This document shows, piece by piece, positions 1 to 8,567 of a stretch of DNA of 64,000 bases. Source of the stretch: Sphingomonas sp. Root710 (lineage in GTDB: Bacteria; Pseudomonadota; Alphaproteobacteria; Sphingomonadales; Sphingomonadaceae). A program made the translations under genes and the position numbers. The number at the start of each line of letters is the position of its first letter. Positions within the stretch are counted from its first letter, which is position 1. The notes under the pieces are model-generated. The model ran no database searches, was not told where the DNA came from, and saw only the letters and a list, made by a program, of their open reading frames with translations. The DNA lies in contig NZ_LMIB01000015.1 in NCBI RefSeq assembly GCF_001429065.1, positions 148,905-212,904 on the forward strand, read 5' to 3'.

Positions 1-815
1 CCAAGATCAACCTCGCCCTCCACGTCCGCCGGCGGCGGGCCGACGGCTATCACGACATCGAGACGATCTTCGCCTTCGCCGAGCATGGCGACCTGATCGC
101 CGCCACGCCTGGCGCGGCGCGGCTGACCCTCACCGGCCCCTTCGCCGGCGCCCTGGCCGGGGAGGACCCGGAGGATAATCTGGTGATGCGCGCCGCGCGT
201 CGCCTCGCCACGCTGGCCGGAAGGGAGCCGCCCGCCATCACGCTCGACAAGCGATTGCCGGTCGCCGCGGGGATCGGTGGCGGATCCGCCGACGCCGCGG
301 CGGTGCTGCGGCTGCTGTGCGGGGATTTCGCCATCGCGCCCGGCGATCCGCGCGTCGCCGCGCTCGCCGCCGATCTCGGTGCGGACGTGCCCGCCTGCCT
401 CGCCTCGGTCACGCTGCGCGGCGATGGCCGCGGCGACGCGCTGCTCGCGGTCGAGACGGGTGCGCTCACCGGCGCGCCTCTCCTGCTGGTCAACCCGCGC
501 GTCGCGCTGGCGACTGGCCCGGTGTTCAAGGCCTGGGACGGCGTCGATCGCGGCCCCCTTTCGGACGGCGACCCGCTCATCGCCGCACGGGCGGGGCGCA
601 ACGACCTCGAGCCCCCGGCCCGCGCGCTCTGCCCGGTGATCGGCGATGTGGTGGCGGCGCTGGCCGCGCAGCCGGGAGTGATCCTGGCGCGGATGTCGGG
701 CTCGGGCGCGACCTGCTTCGCGCTGTTCGAAACGATGGCGGCGCGCGATATTGCGGATCGCGCCATCGCCACCGCCCAGCCGGACTGGTGGCGAATGGCC
801 TCTACGCTGCGCTAA
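1..815 (+). CDS. ispE: 4-diphosphocytidyl-2-C-methyl-D-erythritol kinase, 5' end outside window
   Basis: Cytoplasmic GHMP kinase that phosphorylates CDP-methylerythritol in the MEP isoprenoid pathway. The frame is open from base 3, reading KINLALHV and then DGYHDIETIF, the typical N-terminal IspE block, so only a few residues are missing. The glycine-rich GHMP ATP loop is present as PVAAGIGGGSADAAA, and the C-terminal MSGSGATCFALF block is intact. About 270 residues are visible, close to the usual length. It is the last gene before a family A palindromic repeat. The family assignment is secure. Confidence 0.95.
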   Translation, partial: KINLALHVRRRRADGYHDIETIFAFAEHGDLIAATPGAARLTLTGPFAGALAGEDPEDNLVMRAARRLATLAGREPPAITLDKRLPVAAGIGGGSADAAAVLRLLCGDFAIAPGDPRVAALAADLGADVPACLASVTLRGDGRGDALLAVETGALTGAPLLLVNPRVALATGPVFKAWDGVDRGPLSDGDPLIAARAGRNDLEPPARALCPVIGDVVAALAAQPGVILARMSGSGATCFALFETMAARDIADRAIATAQPDWWRMASTLR

Positions 816-824
816 ATCTTAAAA

Positions 825-927
825 CCGCTCATCCTGAGGAGCCACTGAGCCTGCCGAAGTGGCGTCTCGAAGGACCGTCCTTCGATGCGGTCTTCGCCGT
901 CGCTCAGCCCTTACTCAGGATGAGCGG
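825..927. repeat. Family A intergenic palindrome, copy 1
   Basis: Starts CCGCTCATCCTGAGGAGCC and ends CTCAGGATGAGCGG, so the outer arms are inverted copies of each other. The inside is also partly self-complementary (GTCTCGAAGGAC with GTCCTTCGATGC). The same design recurs at 10996, 17320 (half copy), 26302 and 47923. It lies just after ispE and before a convergent gene, where a folded RNA could act as a bidirectional terminator. That role is inferred. Confidence 0.85.
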
Positions 928-940
928 TTAGGGAGAGAAC

Positions 941-1306
941 TCAACCGACCTTCGCGACCGTCACGCCCTCATATTTGGCGTCGCTTGGATCATAGAGCGG
1001 CTGGACCGTGAAATTGTCCGCGGTCAGCGACAGATTGTTCAGCCCGGCCAGCTTGAAGGTGCCCAGTTTCAGTTCGGCGGGCACCTTGCCGTCGCGCAGC
1101 AGCACCACGCCGTCGACATGCAGGTCGTCATGCTTGGTGTAGAGGATGTGCGGCGCGATCGTCATGTTGGTGCGGTTGTACACCGCGACGATGCACAGCT
1201 TGCGGCGGACCGCCTGGGCGATCAGCTCGCCTTCGGGCGACAGCGCCGGTCCGGCGGTGGGCGCCGCAACGCGGCCGAGCGACAATGTCTTGCGCGGAGT
1301 GGACAT
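941..1306 (-). CDS. Conserved hypothetical protein, WYL-like fold possible
   Basis: A 121-residue protein with no signal peptide or membrane segment. After a basic N-terminus it reads RKLCIVAVYNRTNMTIAPHIL, then a region rich in beta-type residues ending KYEGVTVAKVG. The pattern of an aromatic/arginine strand followed by PH-L resembles small WYL-type ligand-binding domains, but this is a weak visual match only. Divergent from the small exported protein at 1391, with an 84-bp gap that must hold both promoters. Function unknown. Confidence 0.7.
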   Translation of the reverse strand: MSTPRKTLSLGRVAAPTAGPALSPEGELIAQAVRRKLCIVAVYNRTNMTIAPHILYTKHDDLHVDGVVLLRDGKVPAELKLGTFKLAGLNNLSLTADNFTVQPLYDPSDAKYEGVTVAKVG

Positions 1307-1390
1307 AGGACGCGCGCATATCCGTGCGCAGGCGACAGCGCAAGCGCGCGGTTCAGCCTATGGCAAGCCGCGCCCCTCTACCGCCCCGGC

Positions 1391-1657
1391 ATGACCCGCC
1401 CGTTGCTCATCCTCGCGTTGCTCGCCGTCACGCCCGCCTTCGCCCAGCCCGAAGATGCCGAGCACCGCGCCGACCGGCTCCGGACGATCGAACTCAACAA
1501 GCGCGCCCAGGCCGTCGTCGACCGCCGCGATCGCGGCAATGCCGATGTCCGCGCGCAGAATCGCCGCGCGATGGAACGCTATGAACGCGAGCGCGCCGAA
1601 TGGCGCGAACGCGTCGCCGCCTGCCGCGCGGGCGACTGGGACGCCTGCGAACGCTGA
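1391..1657 (+). CDS. Small exported charged protein
   Basis: An 88-residue protein. The ATG at 1391 begins a clear signal peptide (MTRPLLILALLAVTPAFA, cleavage likely before QPEDAEH). The mature part is highly charged, rich in Arg, Glu and Asp, and predicted helical, with two Cys near the end (AACRAGDWDACER) that could form a disulfide in the periplasm. The open frame extends upstream to 1118, but that part runs antisense to the neighbouring gene and is not counted. No known family recognised. It ends 2 bases before the converging sigma factor gene. Confidence 0.6.
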   Translation: MTRPLLILALLAVTPAFAQPEDAEHRADRLRTIELNKRAQAVVDRRDRGNADVRAQNRRAMERYERERAEWRERVAACRAGDWDACER

Positions 1658-1658
1658 T

Positions 1659-2537
1659 CTACTGTATCGTCACCGGGTCCATCCGCGCCAGCTTGTCGGG
1701 GTTGCGCATGATGAAGATGTCGCTGAGCCGCCCCTCCCCGTCATAGCCGAAGGAGATCGCCGCCACGGGCCGCCCGGCTTCGGTCAGAATGATCCCCCGG
1801 CCCCCGTTTATCTCGGCATCGGCCCATTGATAGCCCGCCCACCAGACGCCCACCTTGCGCAGGAAAGCGAGAACATGGCGATGGCCGGCAAGCGTTCTCA
1901 ACGCCGACCGCACTTTGCCGCCGCCATCGGCGGTCAGCCGGATGTCGCTCGACAACAGGGCGGTGAGGCTATCCGGAGATCCGCTCGACACCGCCGCCTT
2001 GAACGCGTCGAGCAGGCGCTCCTGCGTCTCGGCCGGCGTGCGGTGGCGCACCTTGTCCTGGTCGATATTCGCTTTCGCCCGCGACACCAGCTTGCGGCAG
2101 GCGGGCTCCTCCATCTCCAGCGTCGCGGCGATCTCGTCATAGGGCCGGTCGAATATCTCATGGAGCAGATAGGCGGCGCGCTCCTTCGGCGTGAGCCGTT
2201 CGAGCATGAGCAGGAAGGCCGAGCCCAGCGACGCCGCCAGATCGGCGTCGCCTTCGTCGGGGCCGGTCGCCATGTGGATCGGCTCGGGCAGCCACGCGCC
2301 GACATAGTCGACCCGCGTGCGGTGCGCCGCGCGCAGCAGATCGAGGCAGCGGCGCGTGCAGATCGTCGTCAGCCACGCCACCGGATTGTCGATCGCGTCG
2401 CGCCGGACGGCGCTCCATTTGACGAAACAGTCCTGCACCGCATCTTCGGCATCGGCCCGCGAACCGAGGATGCGATAGGCCAGGCCCAGCAGCCGGGGCC
2501 GCTGGCGCTCGAACAGGGCGGCGTCCTGCCCGTCCAT
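1659..2537 (-). CDS. ECF41-group RNA polymerase sigma factor (SigJ-like) with SnoaL-like C-terminus
   Basis: A 292-residue sigma factor. Region 2 is at the N-terminus (LLGLAYRILGSRADAEDAVQ) and region 4 around residues 110-160 (LTPKERAAYLLHEIF). A C-terminal NTF2/SnoaL-like domain of about 120 residues follows. Two hallmarks of group ECF41 are visible: WLPEP in the linker and DGGGK in the C-terminal domain, which in this group replaces an anti-sigma factor. Its ATG is 1 base after the stop of the carboxymuconolactone-decarboxylase-like gene, so the two are cotranscribed. Such a gene is the usual ECF41 partner, and a matching promoter lies upstream of the pair. Confidence 0.93.
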   Translation of the reverse strand: MDGQDAALFERQRPRLLGLAYRILGSRADAEDAVQDCFVKWSAVRRDAIDNPVAWLTTICTRRCLDLLRAAHRTRVDYVGAWLPEPIHMATGPDEGDADLAASLGSAFLLMLERLTPKERAAYLLHEIFDRPYDEIAATLEMEEPACRKLVSRAKANIDQDKVRHRTPAETQERLLDAFKAAVSSGSPDSLTALLSSDIRLTADGGGKVRSALRTLAGHRHVLAFLRKVGVWWAGYQWADAEINGGRGIILTEAGRPVAAISFGYDGEGRLSDIFIMRNPDKLARMDPVTIQ

Positions 2538-2538
2538 G

Positions 2539-2970
2539 TCAGTGCCGCGACACGCCGATGCGGTTCCACGCGTTGATCATCGCGATGATCGCGGAGAGCG
2601 CGGCCACCTGCTCCTCGGAGAAATGCTCGCGCAGCCGGGCGCGCAGCGCGCCGAGATCGGCATGGTGATCGAGCACGGTCAGCGCCTCCGTCCAGGCCAG
2701 CGCCGCCCGCTCGCGGTCGCTGAAGTCCTTAACCTGATCCCAGACGATGACCCGATCAAGCCGCTCGCTCGTCTCGCCATCCTCGCGCGCCTCGCGCGTG
2801 TGCATCTGCACGCAAAAGCCGCAGCGGTTGATCTGCGACGCGCGCAGCACGACCAGATGGCGCAGCTGCGGCTCGATGCCATGATTGTTCACCGCCGTCT
2901 GCGCCTCGTAAAGCGCCTTCACGACGTCGGGGAGTTCCTGCTCATAACGGGGGGCAGCGGTCGGGTTCAT
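2539..2970 (-). CDS. Carboxymuconolactone decarboxylase/AhpD-like protein, ECF41 partner
   Basis: A 143-residue AhpD-superfamily protein. The redox CxxC motif with its trailing His is present (RCGFCVQMHTREAREDGE), as in alkylhydroperoxidase-like members. The ATG at 2970 is preferred because GGAG sits 6 bases upstream. Longer starts at 2982 and 3033 have no usable ribosome site, and the one at 3033 lies upstream of the mapped promoter. The likely role is peroxide or thiol redox chemistry, but the substrate is unknown. First gene of a two-gene operon with the ECF41 sigma factor, and the expected sigma target. Confidence 0.9.
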   Translation of the reverse strand: MNPTAAPRYEQELPDVVKALYEAQTAVNNHGIEPQLRHLVVLRASQINRCGFCVQMHTREAREDGETSERLDRVIVWDQVKDFSDRERAALAWTEALTVLDHHADLGALRARLREHFSEEQVAALSAIIAMINAWNRIGVSRH

Positions 2971-3000
2971 GTTCGTCTCCATCCTTAGTGGTACGGATGT

Positions 3001-3027
3001 GACGATCGGGCGGCGGGGGTTGTGACG
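3001..3027 (-). promoter_or_regulatory. Predicted ECF41-type promoter
   Basis: On the minus strand CGTCACA (3021-3027), then exactly 16 bases, then CGTC (3001-3004). The published ECF41 consensus, as I recall it, is TGTCACA-N16-CGTC, so only the first base differs. It lies about 30 bp upstream of the start at 2970, the right distance for autoregulation of the decarboxylase-sigma operon. Confidence 0.75.
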
Positions 3028-3058
3028 CGGCAAGAAAAATAATCGTCATGCCGAGCTC

Positions 3059-3230
3059 GGGCGTGTCATCAGTTGACATTTGAATGCGTGAGAAATGGCG
3101 AATTTTAGCCGTGATGCTGAACTTGTTTCAGCATCCACTCCTCCACGGGAGCGCCGGAGCAGGTGGCATGGTGGACCCTGAAACAAGTTCAGGGTGACGG
3201 TAACCTGTTGGGGCCAATTGATGACACACC
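3059..3230. repeat. Family D intergenic repeat, copy 1
   Basis: Bases 3059-3211 match 53489-53641 at 150 of 153 positions with no gaps. The element has outer inverted ends (GGCGTGTCATCAGTTG at the left, CCAATTGATGACACACC at the right, to 3230), which family B also uses. Two inner hairpins of the type ATGCTGAACTTGTTTCAGCAT and CCCTGAAACAAGTTCAGGG are also present. Between 3231 and 3396 there is no gene, only a further small hairpin (3326-3346) and the etfD terminator. Confidence 0.9.
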
Positions 3231-3363
3231 CTCGTTTCGGCATCCACCAGGAGCCTTGGAGCATGCCCGGAGGCTCGCGCGGCGACGCTCGATCTAGCCA
3301 GAAGCGCTCTCGGGCGGCCCGGTGGATGCTGAAACAGCTTCAGCATGACAGCCCGGAAAGAAA

Positions 3364-3387
3364 CGGGCCGGAGTTACCCCCGGCCCG
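3364..3387 (-). terminator. Rho-independent terminator of etfD
   Basis: Perfect 8-bp stem CGGGCCGG/CCGGCCCG with an 8-base loop. Read on the minus strand it is followed by TTTCTTT. It starts 10 bases after the etfD stop codon. Confidence 0.8.
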
Positions 3388-3396
3388 CTTATCGCA

Positions 3397-5046
3397 TCAC
3401 ATATTCGGGTAGTTCGGCCCGCCGCCCCCTTCGGGGGTCACCCAGTTGATGTTCTGGGTCGGATCCTTGATGTCGCAGGTTTTGCAGTGGACGCAGTTCT
3501 GCGCGTTGATCTGCAGCTTCGGCGTCCCTTCCTCGCGGCCGACGATCTCGTACACCCCCGCCGGGCAATAACGCTGCTCGGGCGCGTCATACCAGGGCAG
3601 GTTGATGTCGATCGGGACGCTCGGGTCCTTGAGCTGGAGGTGGACCGGCTGGTCCTCCTCATGGTTGGTGTTCGACAGGAACACCGACGACAGCCGGTCG
3701 AAGCTGATCACGCCGTCGGGCTTGGGATAGGCGATTTTCGGCGCTATATCCTGGCGCCACATCCCCTCATTATCCTTGTGATGTTTGAGGGTGAAGGGCA
3801 GGCCGATGCCAAGGTTGCGCATCCACATGTCCACGCCCGCCAGCAGCGTGCCCGCAAACGGGCCGAACTTCGCGATGAACGGCTCGGCGTTCTTTACGAT
3901 CTTCAGCTCCTTGGCGATCCAGCTGTCGTTGAGCGCCGCCGGATAGGCCGCCAGCTCGTCGCCCTCGCGCTCGGCACCGATCGCCTCGAACGCGGCTTCG
4001 GCGGCGAGCATGCCGGACTTCATCGCGGTGTGGCTGCCCTTGATGCGCGGCACGTTGACGAAGCCCGCCGAGCAGCCGATCAGCGCGCCGCCCGGGAAGA
4101 CCAGCTTGGGGATCGCCTGCCAGCCGCCCTCGTTGATCGCCCGCGCGCCATAGGAGATGCGGCGGCCGCCTTCGAGGATCTCGCGGATCTTCGGGTGCTG
4201 CTTCCAGCGCTGGAATTCTTCGAACGGATAGAGGTGCGGGTTCTTGTAACCGAGCCCGACGACGAAGCCGAGCGCCACCTGCCCATTGGCCTGATGATAG
4301 AGGAAGCCGCCGCCGACCTCGTCGGTGAGCGGCCAGCCCTGGGTGTGGATCACCCGGCCCGGGACATGCTTGTCGGGATCGATGTCCCACAATTCCTTGA
4401 TGCCGATCGCATAGGTCTGCGGCTCGCAATCGGCTTCCAGGTCGAACTTGCTCTTGAGCATCTTCGACAGATGGCCGCGCACGCCCTCGGCGAAGAAGGT
4501 GTACTTCGCGTGGAGTTCCATGCCCGGCTGGTAATCGGCCTTATGCTCGCCTTCGCGGCTCACACCCATGTCGCCGGTCGCGACGCCCTTCACTGATCCG
4601 TCGTCATTGTAGAGGATCTCGGCGGCGGCGAACCCCGGGAAGATCTCGACCCCCAGATTTTCGGCCTGCCCTGCGAGCCAGCGGCACAGATTGCCGAGCG
4701 ACAGCGTGTAGGTGCCCTTATTGTGCATGAAGCCGGGCATCGCGATGTGCGGCATCGAGAATTGCCGCTTCTCGGTCAGAACCCAGTGATGGTTCTCGGT
4801 CACCGGCACCGTCAGCGGGCTGTCGAGCTCCTTCCAGTTGGGCAGCAGCTCGTCGAGCGCGATCGGATCGACCACCGCGCCGGACAGGATGTGCGCGCCG
4901 ACCTCGGAGCCCTTTTCGAGGACGCAGACGCCGATCTCGCGGCCGCTTTCGATCGCAAGCTGTTTCAGCCGAATCGCGGCGGCCAGCCCGGCGGGGCCCG
5001 CCCCGACGATCACGACGTCGTAAGCCATGGAATCGCGCGTCGACAT
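3397..5046 (-). CDS. etfD: Electron transfer flavoprotein-ubiquinone oxidoreductase
   Basis: A 549-residue membrane-associated flavoprotein that passes electrons from ETF (fatty and amino acid oxidation) to ubiquinone. The N-terminal FAD-binding Rossmann motif is [16 protein letters not shown]. The C-terminal ferredoxin-like [4Fe-4S] domain has CPAGVYEI and [12 protein letters not shown]. Length is normal for the family. A start at the MAYD methionine, six codons in, is also possible. It diverges from the UDG-like gene across a 108-bp gap, and a terminator follows directly. Confidence 0.97.
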   Translation of the reverse strand: MSTRDSMAYDVVIVGAGPAGLAAAIRLKQLAIESGREIGVCVLEKGSEVGAHILSGAVVDPIALDELLPNWKELDSPLTVPVTENHHWVLTEKRQFSMPHIAMPGFMHNKGTYTLSLGNLCRWLAGQAENLGVEIFPGFAAAEILYNDDGSVKGVATGDMGVSREGEHKADYQPGMELHAKYTFFAEGVRGHLSKMLKSKFDLEADCEPQTYAIGIKELWDIDPDKHVPGRVIHTQGWPLTDEVGGGFLYHQANGQVALGFVVGLGYKNPHLYPFEEFQRWKQHPKIREILEGGRRISYGARAINEGGWQAIPKLVFPGGALIGCSAGFVNVPRIKGSHTAMKSGMLAAEAAFEAIGAEREGDELAAYPAALNDSWIAKELKIVKNAEPFIAKFGPFAGTLLAGVDMWMRNLGIGLPFTLKHHKDNEGMWRQDIAPKIAYPKPDGVISFDRLSSVFLSNTNHEEDQPVHLQLKDPSVPIDINLPWYDAPEQRYCPAGVYEIVGREEGTPKLQINAQNCVHCKTCDIKDPTQNINWVTPEGGGGPNYPNM

Positions 5047-5154
5047 GTCCCGTCCTCGTCCCTTGCTTCAAATCACCGCGTCAAAAAAACGTCACGCCCT
5101 AAAGCCGCTGCCCCCAGATTGACTGGTTCGTCAACCCATTCCTTTAGTCGGCGC

Positions 5155-5922
5155 ATGGAGTTGGGGGGAAATATCAGCTATGCCAGTCTTGTCACATGGT
5201 GGCAGGACGCGGGCCTCGACGTGCTCGTCGATGAGACCCCGCGTAACTGGCTGGCCACGGCGCAGCCGGTAGCGCAGCCACCCGCCGCCGTTCACGTCGC
5301 CACCTCCCCCGCCCCGCCGGTCCAGGAACGCGCACCCCAGCCCGATCGTCCGGTCCGCGCGCCCGCGAAGCCGTCGCTCCCCGACGATCTGCCCGGCTTC
5401 CACGCCTGGCTCGCCAGCAGCGAGAAGCTGTCGATACCGCTCGCCGCCCGCGTGGCCCCGGCCGGCGATCCGGCCTCGGGGGTCATGGCGCTGGTCGATC
5501 TGCCCGAAGCCGACGACCATGTCTCGGGCAGGCTGCTCTCGGGCCCCGCGGGGCAGCTGTTCGACAAGATGATCGCGGCGATGGAGCGCAATCGCGACAG
5601 CCTCTACCTCGCCTCGATGTCGCCCGGTCGCCCGACCGGCGACTATGTCGACAAGGCGTCGGGCGCGCTGTTCGGCCAGCTGGCGCGTCATCACGCAGCA
5701 CTCGCCAAGCCGCGGGTGCTGCTGCTGATGGGCGAACAGCCGTCGCGTGCCTTCCTCAACATGGGCTTCGTCGAGGCGCGCGGCCGCGTCCATGACGTCA
5801 AGCTCGCCGGTGGCGCCGTCCAGGCCATCGCCACCTTCCACCCCCGCACGCTGCTGCAATATCCCGAGCAGAAGCGCCGCGCCTGGGAAGATCTGCAACT
5901 GCTCATGAAAGCGCTTGGTTGA
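5155..5922 (+). CDS. Uracil-DNA glycosylase-fold protein, apparently lacking catalytic and Fe-S motifs
   Basis: A 255-residue protein. The C-terminal half follows the type 4/5 UDG (SPO1) layout: SGPAGQLFDKM in place of the PFVGxAGxxLD block, VLLLMGEQPSRAFL for the central strand, and FHPRTLLQYPEQKRRAW for motif B. Motif A (GEAPG) is replaced by VDLPEADD, and the four Cys of the [4Fe-4S] cluster are absent. An Ala/Pro-rich linker occupies residues about 40-75. The stop overlaps the start of the lytic transglycosylase by one base (TGATG), so the two are coupled. It may bind DNA without cleaving it; that is inference. Confidence 0.8.
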   Translation: MELGGNISYASLVTWWQDAGLDVLVDETPRNWLATAQPVAQPPAAVHVATSPAPPVQERAPQPDRPVRAPAKPSLPDDLPGFHAWLASSEKLSIPLAARVAPAGDPASGVMALVDLPEADDHVSGRLLSGPAGQLFDKMIAAMERNRDSLYLASMSPGRPTGDYVDKASGALFGQLARHHAALAKPRVLLLMGEQPSRAFLNMGFVEARGRVHDVKLAGGAVQAIATFHPRTLLQYPEQKRRAWEDLQLLMKALG

Positions 5923-7688
5923 TGCGTTCGTTGCTTCTCGCCGGCCTGCTGGCCGCCACCCCCTTCGCCGCATCGGCGCAGACCGCGGTAACCATTCCCG
6001 CCGCCGCTGCAGGCATCGCCGCGGCACCGCAGCTTCCGCTCGTCTCGGGTCTGACCGTTGATCAGCGCAGCAAATATCGCGGCATTTTCACGGCTATTCA
6101 TAACGCCGACTGGGCTACCGCGCGCGCAGGCCTTGATGCGATGCCGGGCGGACCGCTCAATGACGTCGCCGAAGCCGAGCTGATCCTGGCCAAGGGGTCG
6201 CCCAAGGCGCCCGATGACGCGCTCGTCAGCCTGCTCACCAGCGCTTCGGATCTGCCGCAGGCGCCCGAACTGGCCGCACTCGCGGCGCGCCGCGGCCTCA
6301 CCACCGGCGCGCTCCCCGTGATCCGCGACCTCGTCCGCTTCGCGGGCCCCTCGAAGCGCCAGTCGGCGCGCGCGCAGCGCAACGATCGCGCCGCCGCCGC
6401 GCTCGCGCAGGTCGCGGGGCCGCTGGTGCGGAACGACCAGCCGAGCGAGGCTGAGGCGCTCGTCACCGCGCGGCTCGGCGACCTCTCGCCCGAGGCGCAG
6501 GCCGAATGGCTCCAGCGCGTCGCCTGGGCCTATTATCTGTCGGGCGACGACGCCAATGCCCGCCGCGTCGCCGATCGCGCCCGCGACGGCGTGGGCGACT
6601 GGGCTGTTCAGGCGAGCTGGGTCGCCGGGCTCGCCGCCTGGCGGCAGAAGGACTGCGCCAATGCGGGTCTGGCCTTCGAACAGGTCTCCACCCGCGCCCG
6701 CGATCCGGAGATGATCGCCGCCGGCCTCTATTGGGCGAGCCGCGCCGACATGGCCTGTGCGCACCCCGAACGGGTCGAGCCGCGGCTGCGTTCGGCGGCG
6801 CGGATGAAGGAAAGCTTCTATGGCCTGATCGCGCAGGCGGCGCTGGGCCTGACCGACGACGGCGGGTCGGGCGTCAAGCTCACCGCGAACGACTGGTCGG
6901 CGATCGGCGCGATCCCCAATGTCCGCCGCGCGACGGCGCTCGCCGAGATCGGCGAAACCGTGCTGGCCGAACAGATGCTGCGCCATCAGGCGCGGATCGG
7001 GCTCAGCCGGGACCATGAATCGCTGGTCCACCTCGCCGCGCGCCTCAACCTGCCCGCCGCGCAGATATGGCTCGCCCAGAATGGACCGTTGGGCACCCGG
7101 CTCTCCGCATCGGCCCGCTATCCGATGCCCGGGTGGACGCCGCCCTCGGGCTGGCGCGTCGACAAGGCGCTGATCTTCGCCCATGCGCTTCAGGAATCGC
7201 AGTTCCGCACCGACGCCGCCAGCCCGGCCGGTGCGCGCGGCGTCATGCAGCTGATGCCCGCCACCGCGCAGATGGTTGCGCGCCATCAAGGCCGCACCCT
7301 CGATCCCTCATCGCTGTCGCAGCCTGCGACCAGCATCGATCTTGGCCAGGCCTATCTGCGGGAGCTGGGCGATATGAGCTCGACCGGCGGGCTGCTGCCC
7401 AAGGTCATCGCCGCCTATAATGCCGGGCCGAGCTCGGTAGCCAACTGGAACGCGCGCGGCCGCAACCTCGCAGATCCGCTGCTGTTCATCGAATCGATTC
7501 CCTTCACCGAGACCCGCGCCTATGTCGCGATCGTGCTGCGCAATTACTGGATGTACCAGCGCCAGACGGGGGTGAAGCCCGCCAGCCTGATCGCGATCAG
7601 CCAGGGCCTGTGGCCACGCTTTCCGGGCCTTCCCGGCCGCGACGCGATCCGCATGACCTCGCTTGGCGCGCCTGCGGCGGCGGATTGA
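5922..7688 (+). CDS. Soluble lytic murein transglycosylase (Slt70 type)
   Basis: A 588-residue periplasmic enzyme that cleaves peptidoglycan to 1,6-anhydromuramyl products. It has a signal peptide (MRSLLLAGLLAATPFAASAQ), a long alpha-helical superhelix domain, and a C-terminal goose-lysozyme-like SLT domain. That domain carries ALQESQFRTDAAS (catalytic Glu), GARGVMQLMP and AYNAGPSSVANW. The ATG at 5922 shares its A with the upstream TGA; a TTG one codon earlier is less likely. Length fits the Slt family. It is followed by a family C hairpin. Confidence 0.94.
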   Translation: MRSLLLAGLLAATPFAASAQTAVTIPAAAAGIAAAPQLPLVSGLTVDQRSKYRGIFTAIHNADWATARAGLDAMPGGPLNDVAEAELILAKGSPKAPDDALVSLLTSASDLPQAPELAALAARRGLTTGALPVIRDLVRFAGPSKRQSARAQRNDRAAAALAQVAGPLVRNDQPSEAEALVTARLGDLSPEAQAEWLQRVAWAYYLSGDDANARRVADRARDGVGDWAVQASWVAGLAAWRQKDCANAGLAFEQVSTRARDPEMIAAGLYWASRADMACAHPERVEPRLRSAARMKESFYGLIAQAALGLTDDGGSGVKLTANDWSAIGAIPNVRRATALAEIGETVLAEQMLRHQARIGLSRDHESLVHLAARLNLPAAQIWLAQNGPLGTRLSASARYPMPGWTPPSGWRVDKALIFAHALQESQFRTDAASPAGARGVMQLMPATAQMVARHQGRTLDPSSLSQPATSIDLGQAYLRELGDMSSTGGLLPKVIAAYNAGPSSVANWNARGRNLADPLLFIESIPFTETRAYVAIVLRNYWMYQRQTGVKPASLIAISQGLWPRFPGLPGRDAIRMTSLGAPAAAD

Positions 7689-7700
7689 ATCTTTCCTTTT

Positions 7701-7786
7701 CGTCATCCCGGGCTTGACCCGGGATCCCGCTTTTCCTTTCTGCGTCGGAGTAAAAAGCTGGCCCCCGGATCAAGTCCGGGGTGACC
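7701..7786. repeat. Family C intergenic hairpin, copy 1
   Basis: CGTCATCCCGGGCTTGACCCGGGATCC at the left, and the inverted CCCCCGGATCAAGTCCGGGGTGAC at the right. Copies at 8361 and 15139, a half copy at 42112, and relatives at 10324 and 42165. It lies between the transglycosylase and moaB, probably as a terminator-like structure. Confidence 0.85.
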
Positions 7787-7814
7787 GCGCAAGATGAGCG
7801 GAACAGGACCGGAC

Positions 7815-8342
7815 ATGCCGATCAAGGAAGACCTCCCCTTTCACCCCGTCCGCATAGCGGTCCTCACCGTGTCGGACAGCCGCGATCTCGCGCAGGACAA
7901 ATCCGGCGACACGCTGGTCGCGCGCATCGAAGCCGCGGGTCATATCGTCGCCGACCGGGCAATCGTGAGAGACGACGTCGAGCTGATCACTGCCCGTCTC
8001 CATGGCTGGATCGACGATCCAGAGGTCGATTGCGTGATCACCACCGGCGGCACCGGCGTCACCGGACGCGACGTCACGCCCGAGGCGCTCGGCCGGGTCT
8101 GGGACAAGGAAATACCGGGATTCGGTGAGCTGTTTCGCTGGCTGAGCTACGCCAAGATCGGCACCTCGACGATCCAGTCGCGCGCAACCGCCTGTGTTGC
8201 GCGCGGCACCTATATCTTCGCACTTCCCGGCTCCACCGGCGCGGTCAAGGACGGCTGGGACGACATTCTCGTCTACCAACTCGACAGCCGCCACATGCCC
8301 TGCAACTTCGTCGAACTGATGCCTCGGTTGACGGAGAAATAG
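7815..8342 (+). CDS. moaB: Molybdenum cofactor biosynthesis protein B
   Basis: A 175-residue MoaB/MogA-family protein involved in adenylylation of molybdopterin. Conserved blocks are [22 protein letters not shown] (MPT-binding TGGTG), [21 protein letters not shown] and [10 protein letters not shown]. The ATG at 7815 gives the same N-terminal length as E. coli MoaB and has AGGA 6 bases upstream. An in-frame ATG at 7794 has no good ribosome site. Single gene between two family C hairpins. Confidence 0.94.
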   Translation: MPIKEDLPFHPVRIAVLTVSDSRDLAQDKSGDTLVARIEAAGHIVADRAIVRDDVELITARLHGWIDDPEVDCVITTGGTGVTGRDVTPEALGRVWDKEIPGFGELFRWLSYAKIGTSTIQSRATACVARGTYIFALPGSTGAVKDGWDDILVYQLDSRHMPCNFVELMPRLTEK

Positions 8343-8360
8343 CCCGGCATTACACCCATC

Positions 8361-8445
8361 CGTCATCCCGGACTTGATCCGGGATCCCGCTTTCTTGTCG
8401 ACTTCAGAAGAAAAAGCGGGACCCCGGATCAAGTCCGGGGTGACG
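8361..8445. repeat. Family C intergenic hairpin, copy 2
   Basis: CGTCATCCCGGACTTGATCCGGGATCC pairs with CCCCGGATCAAGTCCGGGGTGACG at the other end. It sits between the convergent genes moaB and the hemerythrin gene. The remaining 120 bp to 8567 hold a few short GC inverted repeats and no supported gene. Confidence 0.85.
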
Positions 8446-8567
8446 CCAGTTTCTACCGGATCTCGGGCCGCTTCAGCGGCCCGCAAGCGCGAACGCGCGC
8501 CCGAGCTTATGCGAGGAAAGCCAAGCAGGGCGGATGCCCTGCGCCCGGCGCTTGAGGGCTAAACAAA

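Noticed and set aside
3110-3350. CRISPR-like series of short repeats
   Set aside because: The GTCATGCTGAA hairpins are inverted, irregularly spaced and lack unique spacers.
8446-8567. Short plus-strand frame ending near 8562
   Set aside because: Starts inside a family C hairpin and shows only Arg/Ala-rich sequence without a ribosome site.
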